Below are positions 9,354-18,453 of a stretch of 64,000 nucleotides of DNA, in pieces (position 1 is the stretch's first letter; every line of letters begins with the position of its first letter). Made by a program: the position numbers and the translations under genes. The notes beneath the pieces are model-generated. The model was not told where the DNA came from. It saw only the letters and a program-made list of their open reading frames with translations, and did no database searches. The stretch is from positions 31,772 through 95,771 of the forward strand of contig JAHEZL010000021.1 of the NCBI GenBank assembly GCA_023251095.1, read 5' to 3'. The stretch comes from Flavobacteriales bacterium (GTDB taxonomy: Bacteria; Bacteroidota; Bacteroidia; Flavobacteriales_C; GCA-002722245).

Positions 9354-10532
9354 TTATTTAAAGGAGGGAATTCCCGTAATGTCATTTCCTGTAATCAGTA
9401 AATGAATGTCGTGGGTTCCTTCGTAAGTAATTACAGATTCCAGATTCATCATGTGACGCATGATAGGATATTCGCCTGTGATGCCCATGGCGCCATGGAT
9501 CTGACGTGCTTCACGTGCAATTTCCAAAGCCATGTTTACATTGTTTCTTTTGGCCATAGATATTTGTGCCGATGTTGCTTTGCCCTGATTTTTCAAACTT
9601 CCCAATCGCCAGCACAAGAGTTGTGCTTTGGTGATTTCGGTAATCATTTCGGCTAATTTTTTTTGTTGCAACTGAAAAGAAGCAATCGGTTTTTCAAATT
9701 GCTGACGTTCCAGTGAATAGCGTAAAGCCGAGTCGTAGCAGTCCATTGCGGCACCAATAGCACCCCATGCAATGCCGTATCGTGCCGAATCCAAACAACC
9801 CAGCGGAGCACCCAATCCGTCTTTATTCGGCAACAGATTTTCTTTTGGAACTTTCACATTATCAAAAACCAATTCTCCGGTAGCGGAAGCACGCAACGAC
9901 CATTTGCCATGCGTTTCAGGAGTAGAGAATCCTTTCATTCCTCTTTCAACTAGGATTCCTTTGATTCTTCCTTCTTCGTTTTTTGCCCATACTACGGCAA
10001 TATCGGCAAAGGGAGCATTGGAGATCCACATTTTAGCGCCATTCAACAAATAGTGATCTCCTTTATCTTTAATGTTGGTGACCATTGCCGAAGGATTTGA
10101 TCCATGATCGGGTTCGGTTAATCCGAAGCAGCCCATCATTTCTCCCGTGGCTAATTTTGGTAAATATTTTCTTTTTTGTTCTTCTGATCCGTAGCTGAAA
10201 ATAGGATACATCACGAGGGAAGACTGTACTGACGCGGTAGAGCGAATGCCCGAATCTCCGCGCTCAAGCTCCTGCATGATGAGTCCGTAAGAAATATGAT
10301 CGAGTCCGGCACCGCCATATTCCTGCGGAATATAAGGTCCGAAAGCACCAATCTCTCCCAATCCTTTCAGCAAGTGTTTTGGAAAAATTGCTTTCTGACA
10401 GTGGTCTTCAATAATTGGAGATACTTCTTTACTTACCCATTGGCGGGCAGCGTCTCTCACCATTTTTTGTTCGTCGCTGAGTAGTTCATCGATATTGTAA
10501 TAATCGCAACCTTTAAATTGATTTTTGCTCAT
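9354..10532 (-). CDS. gcdH: Glutaryl-CoA dehydrogenase (acyl-CoA dehydrogenase family)
   Basis: 392 residues, full length for the family. A flavoprotein expected to oxidise and decarboxylate glutaryl-CoA to crotonyl-CoA in lysine/tryptophan breakdown, in the cytoplasm. Visible signatures are IPQEYGGAGLDHISYGLIMQE, then RSTASVQSSLVMYPI (the glutaryl-CoA subgroup signature), GCFGLTEPDHGSNP for FAD/substrate binding, RQQFEKPIASFQL, and the catalytic base in YEGTHDIH (Glu371). No electron-transfer flavoprotein genes are in the window. It is followed after four bases by a lipoprotein gene. Confidence 0.9.
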   Translation of the reverse strand: MSKNQFKGCDYYNIDELLSDEQKMVRDAARQWVSKEVSPIIEDHCQKAIFPKHLLKGLGEIGAFGPYIPQEYGGAGLDHISYGLIMQELERGDSGIRSTASVQSSLVMYPIFSYGSEEQKRKYLPKLATGEMMGCFGLTEPDHGSNPSAMVTNIKDKGDHYLLNGAKMWISNAPFADIAVVWAKNEEGRIKGILVERGMKGFSTPETHGKWSLRASATGELVFDNVKVPKENLLPNKDGLGAPLGCLDSARYGIAWGAIGAAMDCYDSALRYSLERQQFEKPIASFQLQQKKLAEMITEITKAQLLCWRLGSLKNQGKATSAQISMAKRNNVNMALEIAREARQIHGAMGITGEYPIMRHMMNLESVITYEGTHDIHLLITGNDITGIPSFK

Positions 10533-10636
10533 GGTGTTTCTTTTCTTATAAAATGAAGATACAGTTTTGTTCTAAATTCGATTATTATGGCCCAAATATT
10601 TTTTTTACTTTTCGCATTGTTAAAGAAACACCCAAG

Positions 10637-11023
10637 ATGAATAAGTTTAAAATTATTTTACCGGGTACAGTATTTGCATTTATTGTGTGTAATCTTACAC
10701 TGATGCAGCAATCCTGTTCCTATAATGAGATAGAGCCACCTAAAAAAACACCTCTTGCTTTTTGTGATTCGGTTGACATCACTTATAGCGGAAGCGTGAA
10801 AGCAATCATTGCTGCTGAATGCGCCACTCCGGGTTGTCATGCTGCTAATTCCAATTACGGAGATTTCACAACCTATAATAACCTGAAATTTTTTCTGGAA
10901 GACGGACAATTTAAAACCAGGGTTTTCGACGGTCCGGCGTTTATGCCCGCAGCCGGATTTGTTGATCCTGTGAACAAAGAAATTTTAAAATGCTGGTACG
11001 ATAAAGGTGCCTTAAACAATTAA
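10637..11023 (+). CDS. Putative cytochrome c-like lipoprotein with a CX4CH motif
   Basis: 128 residues from the ATG at 10637. An in-frame ATG at 10553 would precede the signal peptide. The N-terminus has a hydrophobic stretch ending MQQSC, a lipobox. The mature part carries SVKAIIAAEC-ATPG-CHA, a CX4CH variant of the haem-c attachment motif, and a later FMPAAG where a Met axial ligand could sit. This pattern fits small Bacteroidota proteins annotated as cytochrome c-like; haem binding is inferred, not shown. It leads a tight set with a YceI protein (10 bases downstream) and a DUF5777 barrel protein. Confidence 0.6.
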   Translation: MNKFKIILPGTVFAFIVCNLTLMQQSCSYNEIEPPKKTPLAFCDSVDITYSGSVKAIIAAECATPGCHAANSNYGDFTTYNNLKFFLEDGQFKTRVFDGPAFMPAAGFVDPVNKEILKCWYDKGALNN

Positions 11024-11033
11024 AAATAAACTT

Positions 11034-11576
11034 ATGAAAAAACTACTGACATTTATCTTATTGGCTTCGCTCACACAAGTGAATGCGCAGGTTTACAAAA
11101 GCAAAAGCAGTAAAATTTCTTTCTTCTCCAAAACACCGGTGGAAAATATTTCGGCAGTGAATACTACCTCTCTAAGTGGAATTGACACCAAACAAAAAAG
11201 TATATTGGTTCAAGTAAAAGTAATTGCTTTTAAATTTGATAAGCCTTTAATGGAGGAGCATTTCAATGAAAAATATTTGGAAACCGATAAGTTTCCTGAC
11301 GCCAAGTTTAAAGGTAAAATCACTAGTCCCATTGATTTTACTAAAGACGGAATATATACTATCAAGGCAGAAGGAACTTTCACTCTGCACGGAGTGGAGA
11401 AACCCCATACCTTTGAAGGGACTTTGGAAATTAAAAAAGGCGAAATGATTTTGCATTGTAAATTTGCCGTAAAACTGGTGGACTACAAAATAGAAGTGCC
11501 TTCGGTGGTAACTGAAAAAATTGCGGAATCCATTGATGTTGATGTGAATTTCACTTACGTTCCTTATAAAAAATAG
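11034..11576 (+). CDS. YceI family periplasmic lipid-binding-like protein
   Basis: 180 residues with a signal peptide (1-18, ending VNAQ). The rest reads as a YceI beta-barrel: FDKPLMEEHFNEKYLETDKFPDAKFKGKI, then GTFTLHGVEKPHTFEGTL and a C-terminal VDVNFTYVP. YceI proteins are lipocalin-like and bind polyisoprenoid or amide ligands. The HG motif and the F-P-x-A segment are family hallmarks. It sits between the CX4CH lipoprotein and a DUF5777 protein, an association common in Bacteroidota, suggesting a shared envelope or redox role. Confidence 0.85.
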   Translation: MKKLLTFILLASLTQVNAQVYKSKSSKISFFSKTPVENISAVNTTSLSGIDTKQKSILVQVKVIAFKFDKPLMEEHFNEKYLETDKFPDAKFKGKITSPIDFTKDGIYTIKAEGTFTLHGVEKPHTFEGTLEIKKGEMILHCKFAVKLVDYKIEVPSVVTEKIAESIDVDVNFTYVPYKK

Positions 11577-11588
11577 AAATAGTTCCTA

Positions 11589-12617
11589 ATGAAAAAGAAG
11601 TGTCTTTTAATACTCAGTTTATTTTTCTTCGCTAATACTTTTGCACAAGATAGTCTGAAGACGACGATTGTACCCTCAAAAGCAGATAATACTGCGCAAG
11701 ACAGTTTGAAAAACATTTCAAAAATCACTGAAGTTCCTCCCGCTGATACCACGGCAGAAGACGATCTGATGAATATTTTAGAAGAAGAAAGTCCGGTGGA
11801 AAAAAAGCAAAAAGTATTTGCCACTTTTAAATCTACTTATCTGATCAATGCCCAAACCAATGAAACGGTAAAAAAGGGAACGCTAGATTTTCGTATCACG
11901 CATCGCTTTGGTGATGTGGCGGGATCGGGCGGCGGAATACATAATTTTTACGGTTTCGACAATGCCAACAACATTCGCTTTTCTTTTGATTATGGCATTA
12001 GTGATCGCCTGCAACTGGGAATTGGCAGAAGCAAGATCGGTGAAAATATCGATGGCTCCATTAAATACAAAATCATGGAACAGGTAGAGAAAGGTTTTCC
12101 TGTTTCTATTGTAGCTTATGCCAACATGGTGATTACTCCTAAACTGGATCTGAACAACGAATTCGGTGCTTTTGTTAACCGTTTTTCGTACTCTTATCAG
12201 ATCATCGCCACCACTAAAATCAACCGAAAAGTTTCCGTTGGTCTGCTTCCAACCTATATCCACAGAAACATGATTCATGCTGCCACCAATTCAAGCAACG
12301 GCGCGCAGGAAACCAATGATATTTTTTCAGCGGGTATTATGGGACGCGTAAAAATCACACAATCTCTTGCTTTAATTGCCGAGTATTTTTACACCTTCTC
12401 CGATTTCAGGATGAACAATACTACTTCTCCTTATTATATGCCTTTGGGAATCGGAGTTGAAATTGAAACCGGCGGTCACGTCTTTCAAATGAATTTGACC
12501 AATACCGCCGGTATTGTGAATCAGGATTTTATTCCAACTTCTCCCGACAGCTGGCTGAAAGGACAGTATAAACTGGGCTTTACAATTTCCAGAGTTTTTG
12601 GTACAGTGCGACAATGA
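11589..12617 (+). CDS. DUF5777 family beta-barrel protein, probably outer membrane
   Basis: 342 residues. Signal peptide 1-19 (FANTFAQ), a hydrophilic linker to about 75, then a region rich in alternating aromatic/polar strands (KSTYLINAQTNE, LDFRITHRFG, IRFSFDYGISDRLQLGIG) typical of DUF5777 barrels. The C-terminus ends LGFTISRVFGTVRQ. Expected in the outer membrane, with no characterised activity that I know of. It shares an ATGA overlap with the DUF4271 gene, so the cytochrome/YceI set and the hemD set are probably read as one message. Confidence 0.8.
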   Translation: MKKKCLLILSLFFFANTFAQDSLKTTIVPSKADNTAQDSLKNISKITEVPPADTTAEDDLMNILEEESPVEKKQKVFATFKSTYLINAQTNETVKKGTLDFRITHRFGDVAGSGGGIHNFYGFDNANNIRFSFDYGISDRLQLGIGRSKIGENIDGSIKYKIMEQVEKGFPVSIVAYANMVITPKLDLNNEFGAFVNRFSYSYQIIATTKINRKVSVGLLPTYIHRNMIHAATNSSNGAQETNDIFSAGIMGRVKITQSLALIAEYFYTFSDFRMNNTTSPYYMPLGIGVEIETGGHVFQMNLTNTAGIVNQDFIPTSPDSWLKGQYKLGFTISRVFGTVRQ

Positions 12618-13306
12618 CCTTTCTTCCCCGACATATAGTCAACCAGGATTGGATACTCGGCGTTTTATTACTGCTGCTTTTATTTCTTGCTTTGCTGTTA
12701 TCATCCTACCGATCGCTCATTTATAAAATGTTGATGGCTACTTTCTTCAAACAATATTATATCATTTTACAAAGAGAGGAAAATGAGATTTACCGTAAGG
12801 TTTCTATGTTTTTGAATTTCATTTCTTTTATCAGCATCGCCTTGTTTTTTTATTTTCTTTTTGAAAAATACAGATGGAATCAGCTGTCTATTCATGGCTT
12901 TTCTTTTTTCTTATTGATTTTAGCCGTGGTGTTGCTGGTGGTTTTATTGCAGTACGGCATAGTGAGTTTTACCGGCTGGATTTTTAAAGCACAAAGTGAA
13001 AGTCGGGAATTTCAATTCAATATATTACTCACCTACAAATTGTTAGGTGTGTTTTTGATCCCTTTGCTCTTTTTCATTCAATATTCGGTAAGCACAGGTC
13101 CCTTTTTATTCCTGAAAATTGGCCTGTTTCTACTTGTTTTAGTTAGCATTAAAAGGTACTTCGTGGGATTTCAACTCGGATTTAGCATTACATCGTTTCC
13201 AAAAATCTATTCGTTTTTGTATATTTGCACTTTAGAACTATTGCCGCTTGCAATACTTGTAAAAGAGTATGAGGCAGAATTTTTAATGAAAATACTAGGC
13301 ATTTAA
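12614..13306 (+). CDS. DUF4271 integral membrane protein
   Basis: 230 residues with about six to seven hydrophobic helices (near 17-34, 62-84, 95-120, 143-160, 168-188, 199-218). Its position directly before hemD is the usual one for DUF4271 in Bacteroidota, which is my main reason for the family call. The start overlaps the upstream stop by four bases (ATGA). Function unknown; the gene pairing hints at a link to haem synthesis or the envelope, but nothing in the sequence proves this. Confidence 0.75.
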   Translation: MTFLPRHIVNQDWILGVLLLLLLFLALLLSSYRSLIYKMLMATFFKQYYIILQREENEIYRKVSMFLNFISFISIALFFYFLFEKYRWNQLSIHGFSFFLLILAVVLLVVLLQYGIVSFTGWIFKAQSESREFQFNILLTYKLLGVFLIPLLFFIQYSVSTGPFLFLKIGLFLLVLVSIKRYFVGFQLGFSITSFPKIYSFLYICTLELLPLAILVKEYEAEFLMKILGI

Positions 13307-13318
13307 AAACGTTATAGA

Positions 13319-14065
13319 ATGAAGAAAGTGCAGAGCATCCTGGTTTCACAGCATCCCGAAAATGACAATGCCAAAACACCTTATTCGGAGCTGGCTGCGA
13401 AATACAAGCTTAAAATCGACTTCCGTTCGTTTATTCAGGTAGAAGGGGTTGATATTAAGGATTTAAGAAAGCAAAAAGTCAATATTCCTGATTACACCGC
13501 TGTTATTTTAACCAGTAAAAATGCGATAGATCACTACTTTAGAGTGTGTGAAGAAATTCGTTTTACTGTACCCGATACAATGAAATATTTCTGTATGTCG
13601 GAAACCATCGCCAACTATTTGCAGAAATATGTGGTGTACCGCAAAAGAAAAATTTTTCATGGAAAGCAAACTTTTGCTGACTTGATGGACATGATCAAGA
13701 AACACAAAACAGAAAAGTATTTGTTGCCTTCTTCAGATATTTTGAAACCTGTCATTCCGGAAACCCTTGATAAAGCAGGAATTGATTACACCCGTTGCAT
13801 CATGTACAATACGGTAGCTGCCGATTTATCGGATCTGGAAAATGTGTTTTACGATGTATTGGTGTTTTACAGTCCGGCAGGAATTGAATCCCTTTTCAAA
13901 AACTTTCCTAAGTTTAAACAAAAGGATACTTTGATTGCTGCTTTTGGCGAAACCACCAAGAAGGCGGTTGAAAAAGCCGGATTGAAATGCAATATTCCTG
14001 CACCGCAGGTAAATGCTCCTTCTATGACTGGCGCCATAGAAAAGTATATCAAAGAGAATAAATGA
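13319..14065 (+). CDS. hemD: Uroporphyrinogen-III synthase
   Basis: 248 residues, normal size. HemD closes and isomerises hydroxymethylbilane to uroporphyrinogen III in the cytoplasm. The two-domain pattern is visible: ILVSQHPE at the start, AVILTSKNAIDHYF in the first half, then LPSSDILKPVIPETL, a VLVFYSPAGIESLF segment and IAAFGETTKKAVEKAGL near the end, which correspond to conserved HemD blocks. It lies between DUF4271 and a small membrane gene, overlapping the latter by four bases. No other haem genes are in view. Confidence 0.88.
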   Translation: MKKVQSILVSQHPENDNAKTPYSELAAKYKLKIDFRSFIQVEGVDIKDLRKQKVNIPDYTAVILTSKNAIDHYFRVCEEIRFTVPDTMKYFCMSETIANYLQKYVVYRKRKIFHGKQTFADLMDMIKKHKTEKYLLPSSDILKPVIPETLDKAGIDYTRCIMYNTVAADLSDLENVFYDVLVFYSPAGIESLFKNFPKFKQKDTLIAAFGETTKKAVEKAGLKCNIPAPQVNAPSMTGAIEKYIKENK

Positions 14066-14247
14066 CACACAGGATTTTTGAAAAAATCTGGCTTCTTATT
14101 TTAGCCATTTGTGCTGTTATTTTTGTGTACTCTGTTACTCAGAAAGGGTTTGGAGAATCCTATATCTGGTTAGTTTGGATGATTTTGTCGCTGCTGTTTT
14201 ATTTCCGCCGCCGAAAAACCAGAATCGATTTAACGAAGGAAAAATAA
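14062..14247 (+). CDS. Small two-helix membrane protein, unknown
   Basis: 61 residues with two hydrophobic helices (about 9-25 and 33-47) and a basic C-terminus (RRRKTR ... KEK), suggesting an N-out/C-in or hairpin topology in the inner membrane. The ATGA overlap with the hemD stop and the three-base gap to the CNNM gene make it likely to be a real, co-translated gene rather than a chance frame. No family recognised. Confidence 0.6.
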   Translation: MTHRIFEKIWLLILAICAVIFVYSVTQKGFGESYIWLVWMILSLLFYFRRRKTRIDLTKEK

Positions 14248-14250
14248 AGT

Positions 14251-15507
14251 ATGGAAACTTTCGTCATCATTGGTTTATCTCTTCTTTTTTCTGCTATTTT
14301 TTCGGGAATGGAAATCGCCTTTGTTTCGGCCAATAAAATGGAAATTGAGCTGCAGAGCAAATCCGGAAATTTCATTTCAAACCTTTGTTCCCGTTTTGTA
14401 AGCACTCCCTCCCGTTTTCTGGCTACCATGCTCATCGGCAATAATCTTGCGCTGGTTGTTTATAGTACCTATATGGAGCAATTGCTGGAAGGGCCTGTGG
14501 AGAGCTGGGTAAGCAATGTGTTTTTGATTTTATTTTTTCAAACCATGATCTCTACTCTGATCATTTTGATCCTCGGAGAGTATATTCCTAAAAATATTTT
14601 TCATTCGGCACCCATCAAAGCCTTGAAGGTTTTTGCCTTGGTAGTATACCCTGTTTATTTTCTTTTAAAATGGGTAGTGGCCTTTACCATATGGATTTCC
14701 AGAATGTTTTTGAAAATATTTTTTAAGGTGGATGTGGAAGATGAACCGCCCATTTTTGATCGTTTGGATCTGGAGAAATATCTGGAACACCGTACCCGGC
14801 AGCTCGATCATAGCGAACAGGTGGATCATGAAATAAGGATTTACAAAAATGCGCTGGATCTTTCGCGCATCAAAGCGCGTGAATGTATGGTGCCGCGTAC
14901 CGAGCTGGTGACGCTGGATGTGCAGGCAAGTATTCCGGTGCTGGTTAAAACTTTTACCGATACGGGCTTATCTAAAATACTGATTTACCGCGGTTCCATT
15001 GATAATATTGTTGGTTTTGTGCACTCGATGGAACTGTTCAAGCAGCCTGCCGATATTAATTCGATGATTCTTCCGGTATTTTATATTCCTGAAACCATGC
15101 CCGCCGATCAGTTATTGTCTGCATTTATTCAAAAGAAAAAAAGCATAGCGGTAGTGGTGGATGAGTTTGGCGGAACTTCGGGAATGATCACCGTAGAGGA
15201 TGTAATGGAAGAAATTTTCGGTGAAATTGAAGACGAGCACGATACCCAGGAAATGATAGAGCAGCAAATCACCAAGGAAGAATATCTTTTTTCGGCGAGG
15301 GTTGAAATTGATTACATCAATCAGCGTTACGGACTCGGTTTGCCTTCTTCAGATGCCTATGAAACCCTTGGCGGACTCATCTTTTCCCTGCACGAAACCA
15401 TTCCTCAGGACGGCGCTCACATTCAGGTGGGGCACTTCGATTTCCTAATTGAAAAAGTGAGCAATACCAGAATTGAATTGGTGAGGGTTTTCGTTCAGTC
15501 GAAATAG
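14251..15507 (+). CDS. CNNM/CBS-domain transporter-like protein (HlyC/CorC family)
   Basis: 418 residues in the classical order: CNNM membrane domain with about four helices (3-25, 55-85, 90-115, 128-152), two CBS domains (about 195-320, with ARECMVPRTELVTLD and VVVDEFGGTSGMITVEDVMEEIFGEIEDEHD) and a CorC_HlyC domain at the C-terminus. The family includes magnesium/cobalt efflux proteins; the old name hemolysin is not meaningful. GldE of gliding bacteria belongs to the same superfamily, but I see nothing that specifically says GldE. It is the last gene of the hemD cluster. Confidence 0.88.
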   Translation: METFVIIGLSLLFSAIFSGMEIAFVSANKMEIELQSKSGNFISNLCSRFVSTPSRFLATMLIGNNLALVVYSTYMEQLLEGPVESWVSNVFLILFFQTMISTLIILILGEYIPKNIFHSAPIKALKVFALVVYPVYFLLKWVVAFTIWISRMFLKIFFKVDVEDEPPIFDRLDLEKYLEHRTRQLDHSEQVDHEIRIYKNALDLSRIKARECMVPRTELVTLDVQASIPVLVKTFTDTGLSKILIYRGSIDNIVGFVHSMELFKQPADINSMILPVFYIPETMPADQLLSAFIQKKKSIAVVVDEFGGTSGMITVEDVMEEIFGEIEDEHDTQEMIEQQITKEEYLFSARVEIDYINQRYGLGLPSSDAYETLGGLIFSLHETIPQDGAHIQVGHFDFLIEKVSNTRIELVRVFVQSK

Positions 15508-15606
15508 CCCTGTTAAACCAATCTTAAGGCTTTAAAGATAAGCTGAAACATCTTTTTTTCTTTCACTTGAACTATGTATATTCGTGCCTCTAAAAAATTT
15601 TAGTCA

Positions 15607-17757
15607 ATGGCAATTATTCAAAAAATTAGAAACAGATCAGGGCTGATGTTACTGGTAATAGGTGGAAGTTTAGTGCTTTTTATCCTGGATGCCGCACTTA
15701 ACCAAAGAGGCGGTAATACCGGCGGCGATCCAAATACGATAGGTGAAGTAGAAGGAGTTAAAATCTCCAGAGACGAATACAACCAGTTTGTAAGAAGCAT
15801 GGAAAGTCGTGCTCAGCAACAAGGTCAGATGATGAATGATTACAGCAAACAACAAATCAATGAGCAGGCCTGGAATTCATTAGTGGACCTGGCCATCAGA
15901 GAAAAAGAATACGAAGCAGTAGGGATTTCAACTTCTGATGAGGAAGTGGCCACTATGTTTTTTCAATATTACACCAGCAACTTCGCGCAAGCACTGGGCG
16001 TTCCTGCCGACGTAGAGAAAGTGAGAGAAGCCATAAAAAACACAGAGAACAAAGAAGTTTTGGAGCAGGTGGATATGCTGGAAAAAGATATTCTCCGCAA
16101 CTTAAACTACATGAAATACCAACGTCTGGTTCAATCAGCTTTCATTCCAACCAAGGCTGAAGCTCAGTATCAGTATGAGTTGAATACCGTTACAAATGAA
16201 TTCACGGTGGGGATGCTTTCTTATTCAAACATTGTTGATTCTACCATCAAAGTGAGTGAAGATGAAATCAAAGAAGCATACAACAAAGAGAAAGACAGCT
16301 ATCAGCAAAAAGAAGGAAGAAATATCCGTTTTGTGGTTTTCCCTTTAGAGCCTTCTGCTGCCGACGAACAAAAAGTAACTGCAGAACTGGAAGGTGTGAA
16401 AGCACGTTTTGGGACTTACAAAGGAAGCGATGCTAATTTTGTAAATACCGAATCTGACGGGAATGCAGGATATCAAAATACCTATTATGCAAAAGCTGCG
16501 GGATTGCCTGCTATCATGGATAGTTCTTTTGCTTCTTTGCAGGAGGGACAAATCTTCGGACCTTACATGGAATACAATGCTTCAGGAAAAAAAGCATTGA
16601 AAGTTGCTAAGGTTTTAAAAGTAAAACAACTGGCCGATTCAGTAAAAGTAAAACACATTTTAATCTCTGTTAAAGGGGCGCGTGATGTGCCGGGAAGTGA
16701 AAACTTCCATCTGGCTTCTGAAGAGAGAATGGTTGAAGTGAGCGACTCTCTGGAAAAAATATTGAAAACAAAACCGGAATTGTTTGATATCATGGTGCAA
16801 AAGCATTCTGATGATTTCATGAGCATCGGTAAAGGCGGCGACATAGGATGGATCAGCAAAAATTCTCCATATGCTCCTCTGTTTGATTCTTGTATGCTGG
16901 CCAACGAAGAAAGTATTATTAAAGTGTTCTCTAATAAAGACGGAGTGCATTTGGTGAAAATTGTTCAACAGGGAAATCGCATCAAAAAAGTGAATGCCGG
17001 AATTATTTCCCGTGAATTGCATCCTTCCGATCAAACTTTAAATCAGTTGTATGTAAATGCTACTGAGATTTCCGATTTGCTGAAAGGCGGAAAAAACATT
17101 GATACCTTGGCCAACCAACGTCATCTTCGTGCAGCAATGCATGTGGGATTGGGTAAAAATGATTTTGCCGTGAATGGTTTGCAAGGCGGAAGAGAAGTGG
17201 TGAAATGGTCGTACAAAGCTGCAGTAGGTGATGTATCAGGTGCTATTTTATTGCCGCAACAGGCTTATGTTGTGGTTTTGGTGGAGAAAGAAATGAAAGA
17301 AGGTGCCAAGCCTTTGGAAGATGTGAAAAAGGAACTTGAAATTAAAATCATCACCGAGAAAAAAGGAGAGCTGCTGGCGAAAAAAATATCTGAAGCTATT
17401 GCAGGAGGAGCCGGAACTTTACAGGCTTTAAAAGCTAAGTTCCCTGAATTCATTGTTGACAGTATTCCTGCAACACCTGCAGGCGCAAATATGCCTAAGT
17501 TCGGAAATGAACCCGATGTAATGGGTATGGTTGCTGCAATGCCGGTAAATAAACTGTCGCAGGCAGTGAAAGGAAAACAAGGTGTGTATTTGGTTTTGGT
17601 AAGTAAACGTGCCGGAAATGAAATTAAAATCAAGGATTACTCTCCTGAGCAAAATGACCTGGCTCAAAAAACAAAATCAATGGTGGAACAAATGATGACA
17701 GATGCTTTAAAAACGGGTGCCGATATTGAGGACAACCGCTTTGAAAAGCTTGATTAA
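15607..17757 (+). CDS. Membrane-anchored peptidyl-prolyl isomerase/foldase, PpiD/SurA type
   Basis: 716 residues. One N-terminal membrane anchor (about 12-30, LMLLVIGGSLVLFILDA) follows MAIIQKIRNRSG, the typical start of PpiD-like proteins. A SurA_N-like helical part (about 40-200), a parvulin domain (about 345-455, with KVKHILISVKG and GGDIGWISKNSPYAPLFD) and a second parvulin-like or rotamase tail (530-700) follow. Expected role: inner-membrane-anchored chaperone for exported proteins facing the periplasm. In an organism with many T9SS and outer-membrane barrel clients this fits well. It has its own leader and is followed by a clear terminator. Confidence 0.88.
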   Translation: MAIIQKIRNRSGLMLLVIGGSLVLFILDAALNQRGGNTGGDPNTIGEVEGVKISRDEYNQFVRSMESRAQQQGQMMNDYSKQQINEQAWNSLVDLAIREKEYEAVGISTSDEEVATMFFQYYTSNFAQALGVPADVEKVREAIKNTENKEVLEQVDMLEKDILRNLNYMKYQRLVQSAFIPTKAEAQYQYELNTVTNEFTVGMLSYSNIVDSTIKVSEDEIKEAYNKEKDSYQQKEGRNIRFVVFPLEPSAADEQKVTAELEGVKARFGTYKGSDANFVNTESDGNAGYQNTYYAKAAGLPAIMDSSFASLQEGQIFGPYMEYNASGKKALKVAKVLKVKQLADSVKVKHILISVKGARDVPGSENFHLASEERMVEVSDSLEKILKTKPELFDIMVQKHSDDFMSIGKGGDIGWISKNSPYAPLFDSCMLANEESIIKVFSNKDGVHLVKIVQQGNRIKKVNAGIISRELHPSDQTLNQLYVNATEISDLLKGGKNIDTLANQRHLRAAMHVGLGKNDFAVNGLQGGREVVKWSYKAAVGDVSGAILLPQQAYVVVLVEKEMKEGAKPLEDVKKELEIKIITEKKGELLAKKISEAIAGGAGTLQALKAKFPEFIVDSIPATPAGANMPKFGNEPDVMGMVAAMPVNKLSQAVKGKQGVYLVLVSKRAGNEIKIKDYSPEQNDLAQKTKSMVEQMMTDALKTGADIEDNRFEKLD

Positions 17758-17780
17758 TAAGCTAAAAGAACAAATTCAGG

Positions 17781-17812
17781 AAAACCGTGGAAATTATTTT
17801 CACGGTTTTTTT
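17781..17812 (+). terminator. Rho-independent terminator of the foldase gene
   Basis: Stem AAAACCGTG (17781-17789) with CACGGTTTT (17801-17809), an 11-base loop and a T-rich end. It lies only a few bases before the sigma-factor promoter-like motif, separating the two transcription units. Confidence 0.85.
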
Positions 17813-17818
17813 AATTCT

Positions 17819-17849
17819 CAGGCAGCGTTTATTTAATATATGTTGTCTT
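17819..17849 (+). promoter_or_regulatory. ECF-type promoter candidate of the sigma/anti-sigma operon
   Basis: CAGGCAGCG at 17819-17827, exactly 15 bases, then TTGTCTT at 17843-17849, about 31 bases before the sigma ATG. The same two blocks at the same spacing occur at 21055-21085 before the second lipoprotein gene. The GTC-containing downstream block resembles -10 elements of ECF sigma factors, suggesting autoregulation. Confidence 0.6.
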
Positions 17850-17880
17850 GTAATATAGAAGTCGGATTTCAAAGCTTTTG

Positions 17881-18453
17881 ATGAACGAAAAAGAAATAGT
17901 ACAGGGTTGCCTGAATGGTAATGAAAGGGATTTTAAAACCTTTTACGGCCACTACTATGGAAAAATGTTAAATGCCTGCGTTCGCTATGCTAAGGATAAG
18001 GAGGAAGCGAAGGATATTGTTCAGGAAGGGTTTGTCAGAGTATTTAAAAATCTACATCAATTCGATTTTCAGGGCTCTTTGGAGGGTTGGGTACGAAGAG
18101 TGATGGTGAATACCGCTATCAATCATTACAGAAAGTACATGAAAGATATTGTGAATTATATGGAGGATGAGCGGGTGGTAAATATGGAAAAACACGAGGA
18201 GGACAATCACGAGCCGGCAGAAACTATTTCATCAGATCAGATTCTGGCGATGGTTCAAAATCTCACTCCTGTTTACCGTACCGTATTTAACTTAAGTGTA
18301 ATGGAAGGATATTCCCATAAAGAAATCAGTGAGGCTTTGGGGATAACGGAAAGTACTTCCCGATCGAATCTTGCGAAGGCAAGAATAAAATTACAGGAAA
18401 TGGTGAATAAACATTCGCTAAAACTTAATACCCATGAAGCGCATGGAAAATAA
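17881..18453 (+). CDS. ECF-family RNA polymerase sigma factor
   Basis: 190 residues from ATG 17881 (a TTG immediately upstream is also in frame). Region 2 spans about 8-75, with DFKTFYGHYYGKMLNACVRY and EEAKDIVQEGFVRVFKNLHQFD. Region 4 spans about 122-178, with VYRTVFNLSVMEGYSHKEISEALGITESTSRSNLAKARIKL. It overlaps the start of the downstream TM/barrel gene, which places sigma and a probable anti-sigma in one unit. The promoter-like motif upstream recurs before a lipoprotein gene downstream, suggesting that this factor controls itself and that gene. Confidence 0.92.
   Translation: MNEKEIVQGCLNGNERDFKTFYGHYYGKMLNACVRYAKDKEEAKDIVQEGFVRVFKNLHQFDFQGSLEGWVRRVMVNTAINHYRKYMKDIVNYMEDERVVNMEKHEEDNHEPAETISSDQILAMVQNLTPVYRTVFNLSVMEGYSHKEISEALGITESTSRSNLAKARIKLQEMVNKHSLKLNTHEAHGK

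Noticed and set aside
15294..15301. GGCGAGGG similar to the YHYH promoter motif
   Set aside because: Inside the CNNM coding sequence and no GTC at the required distance; treated as coincidence.
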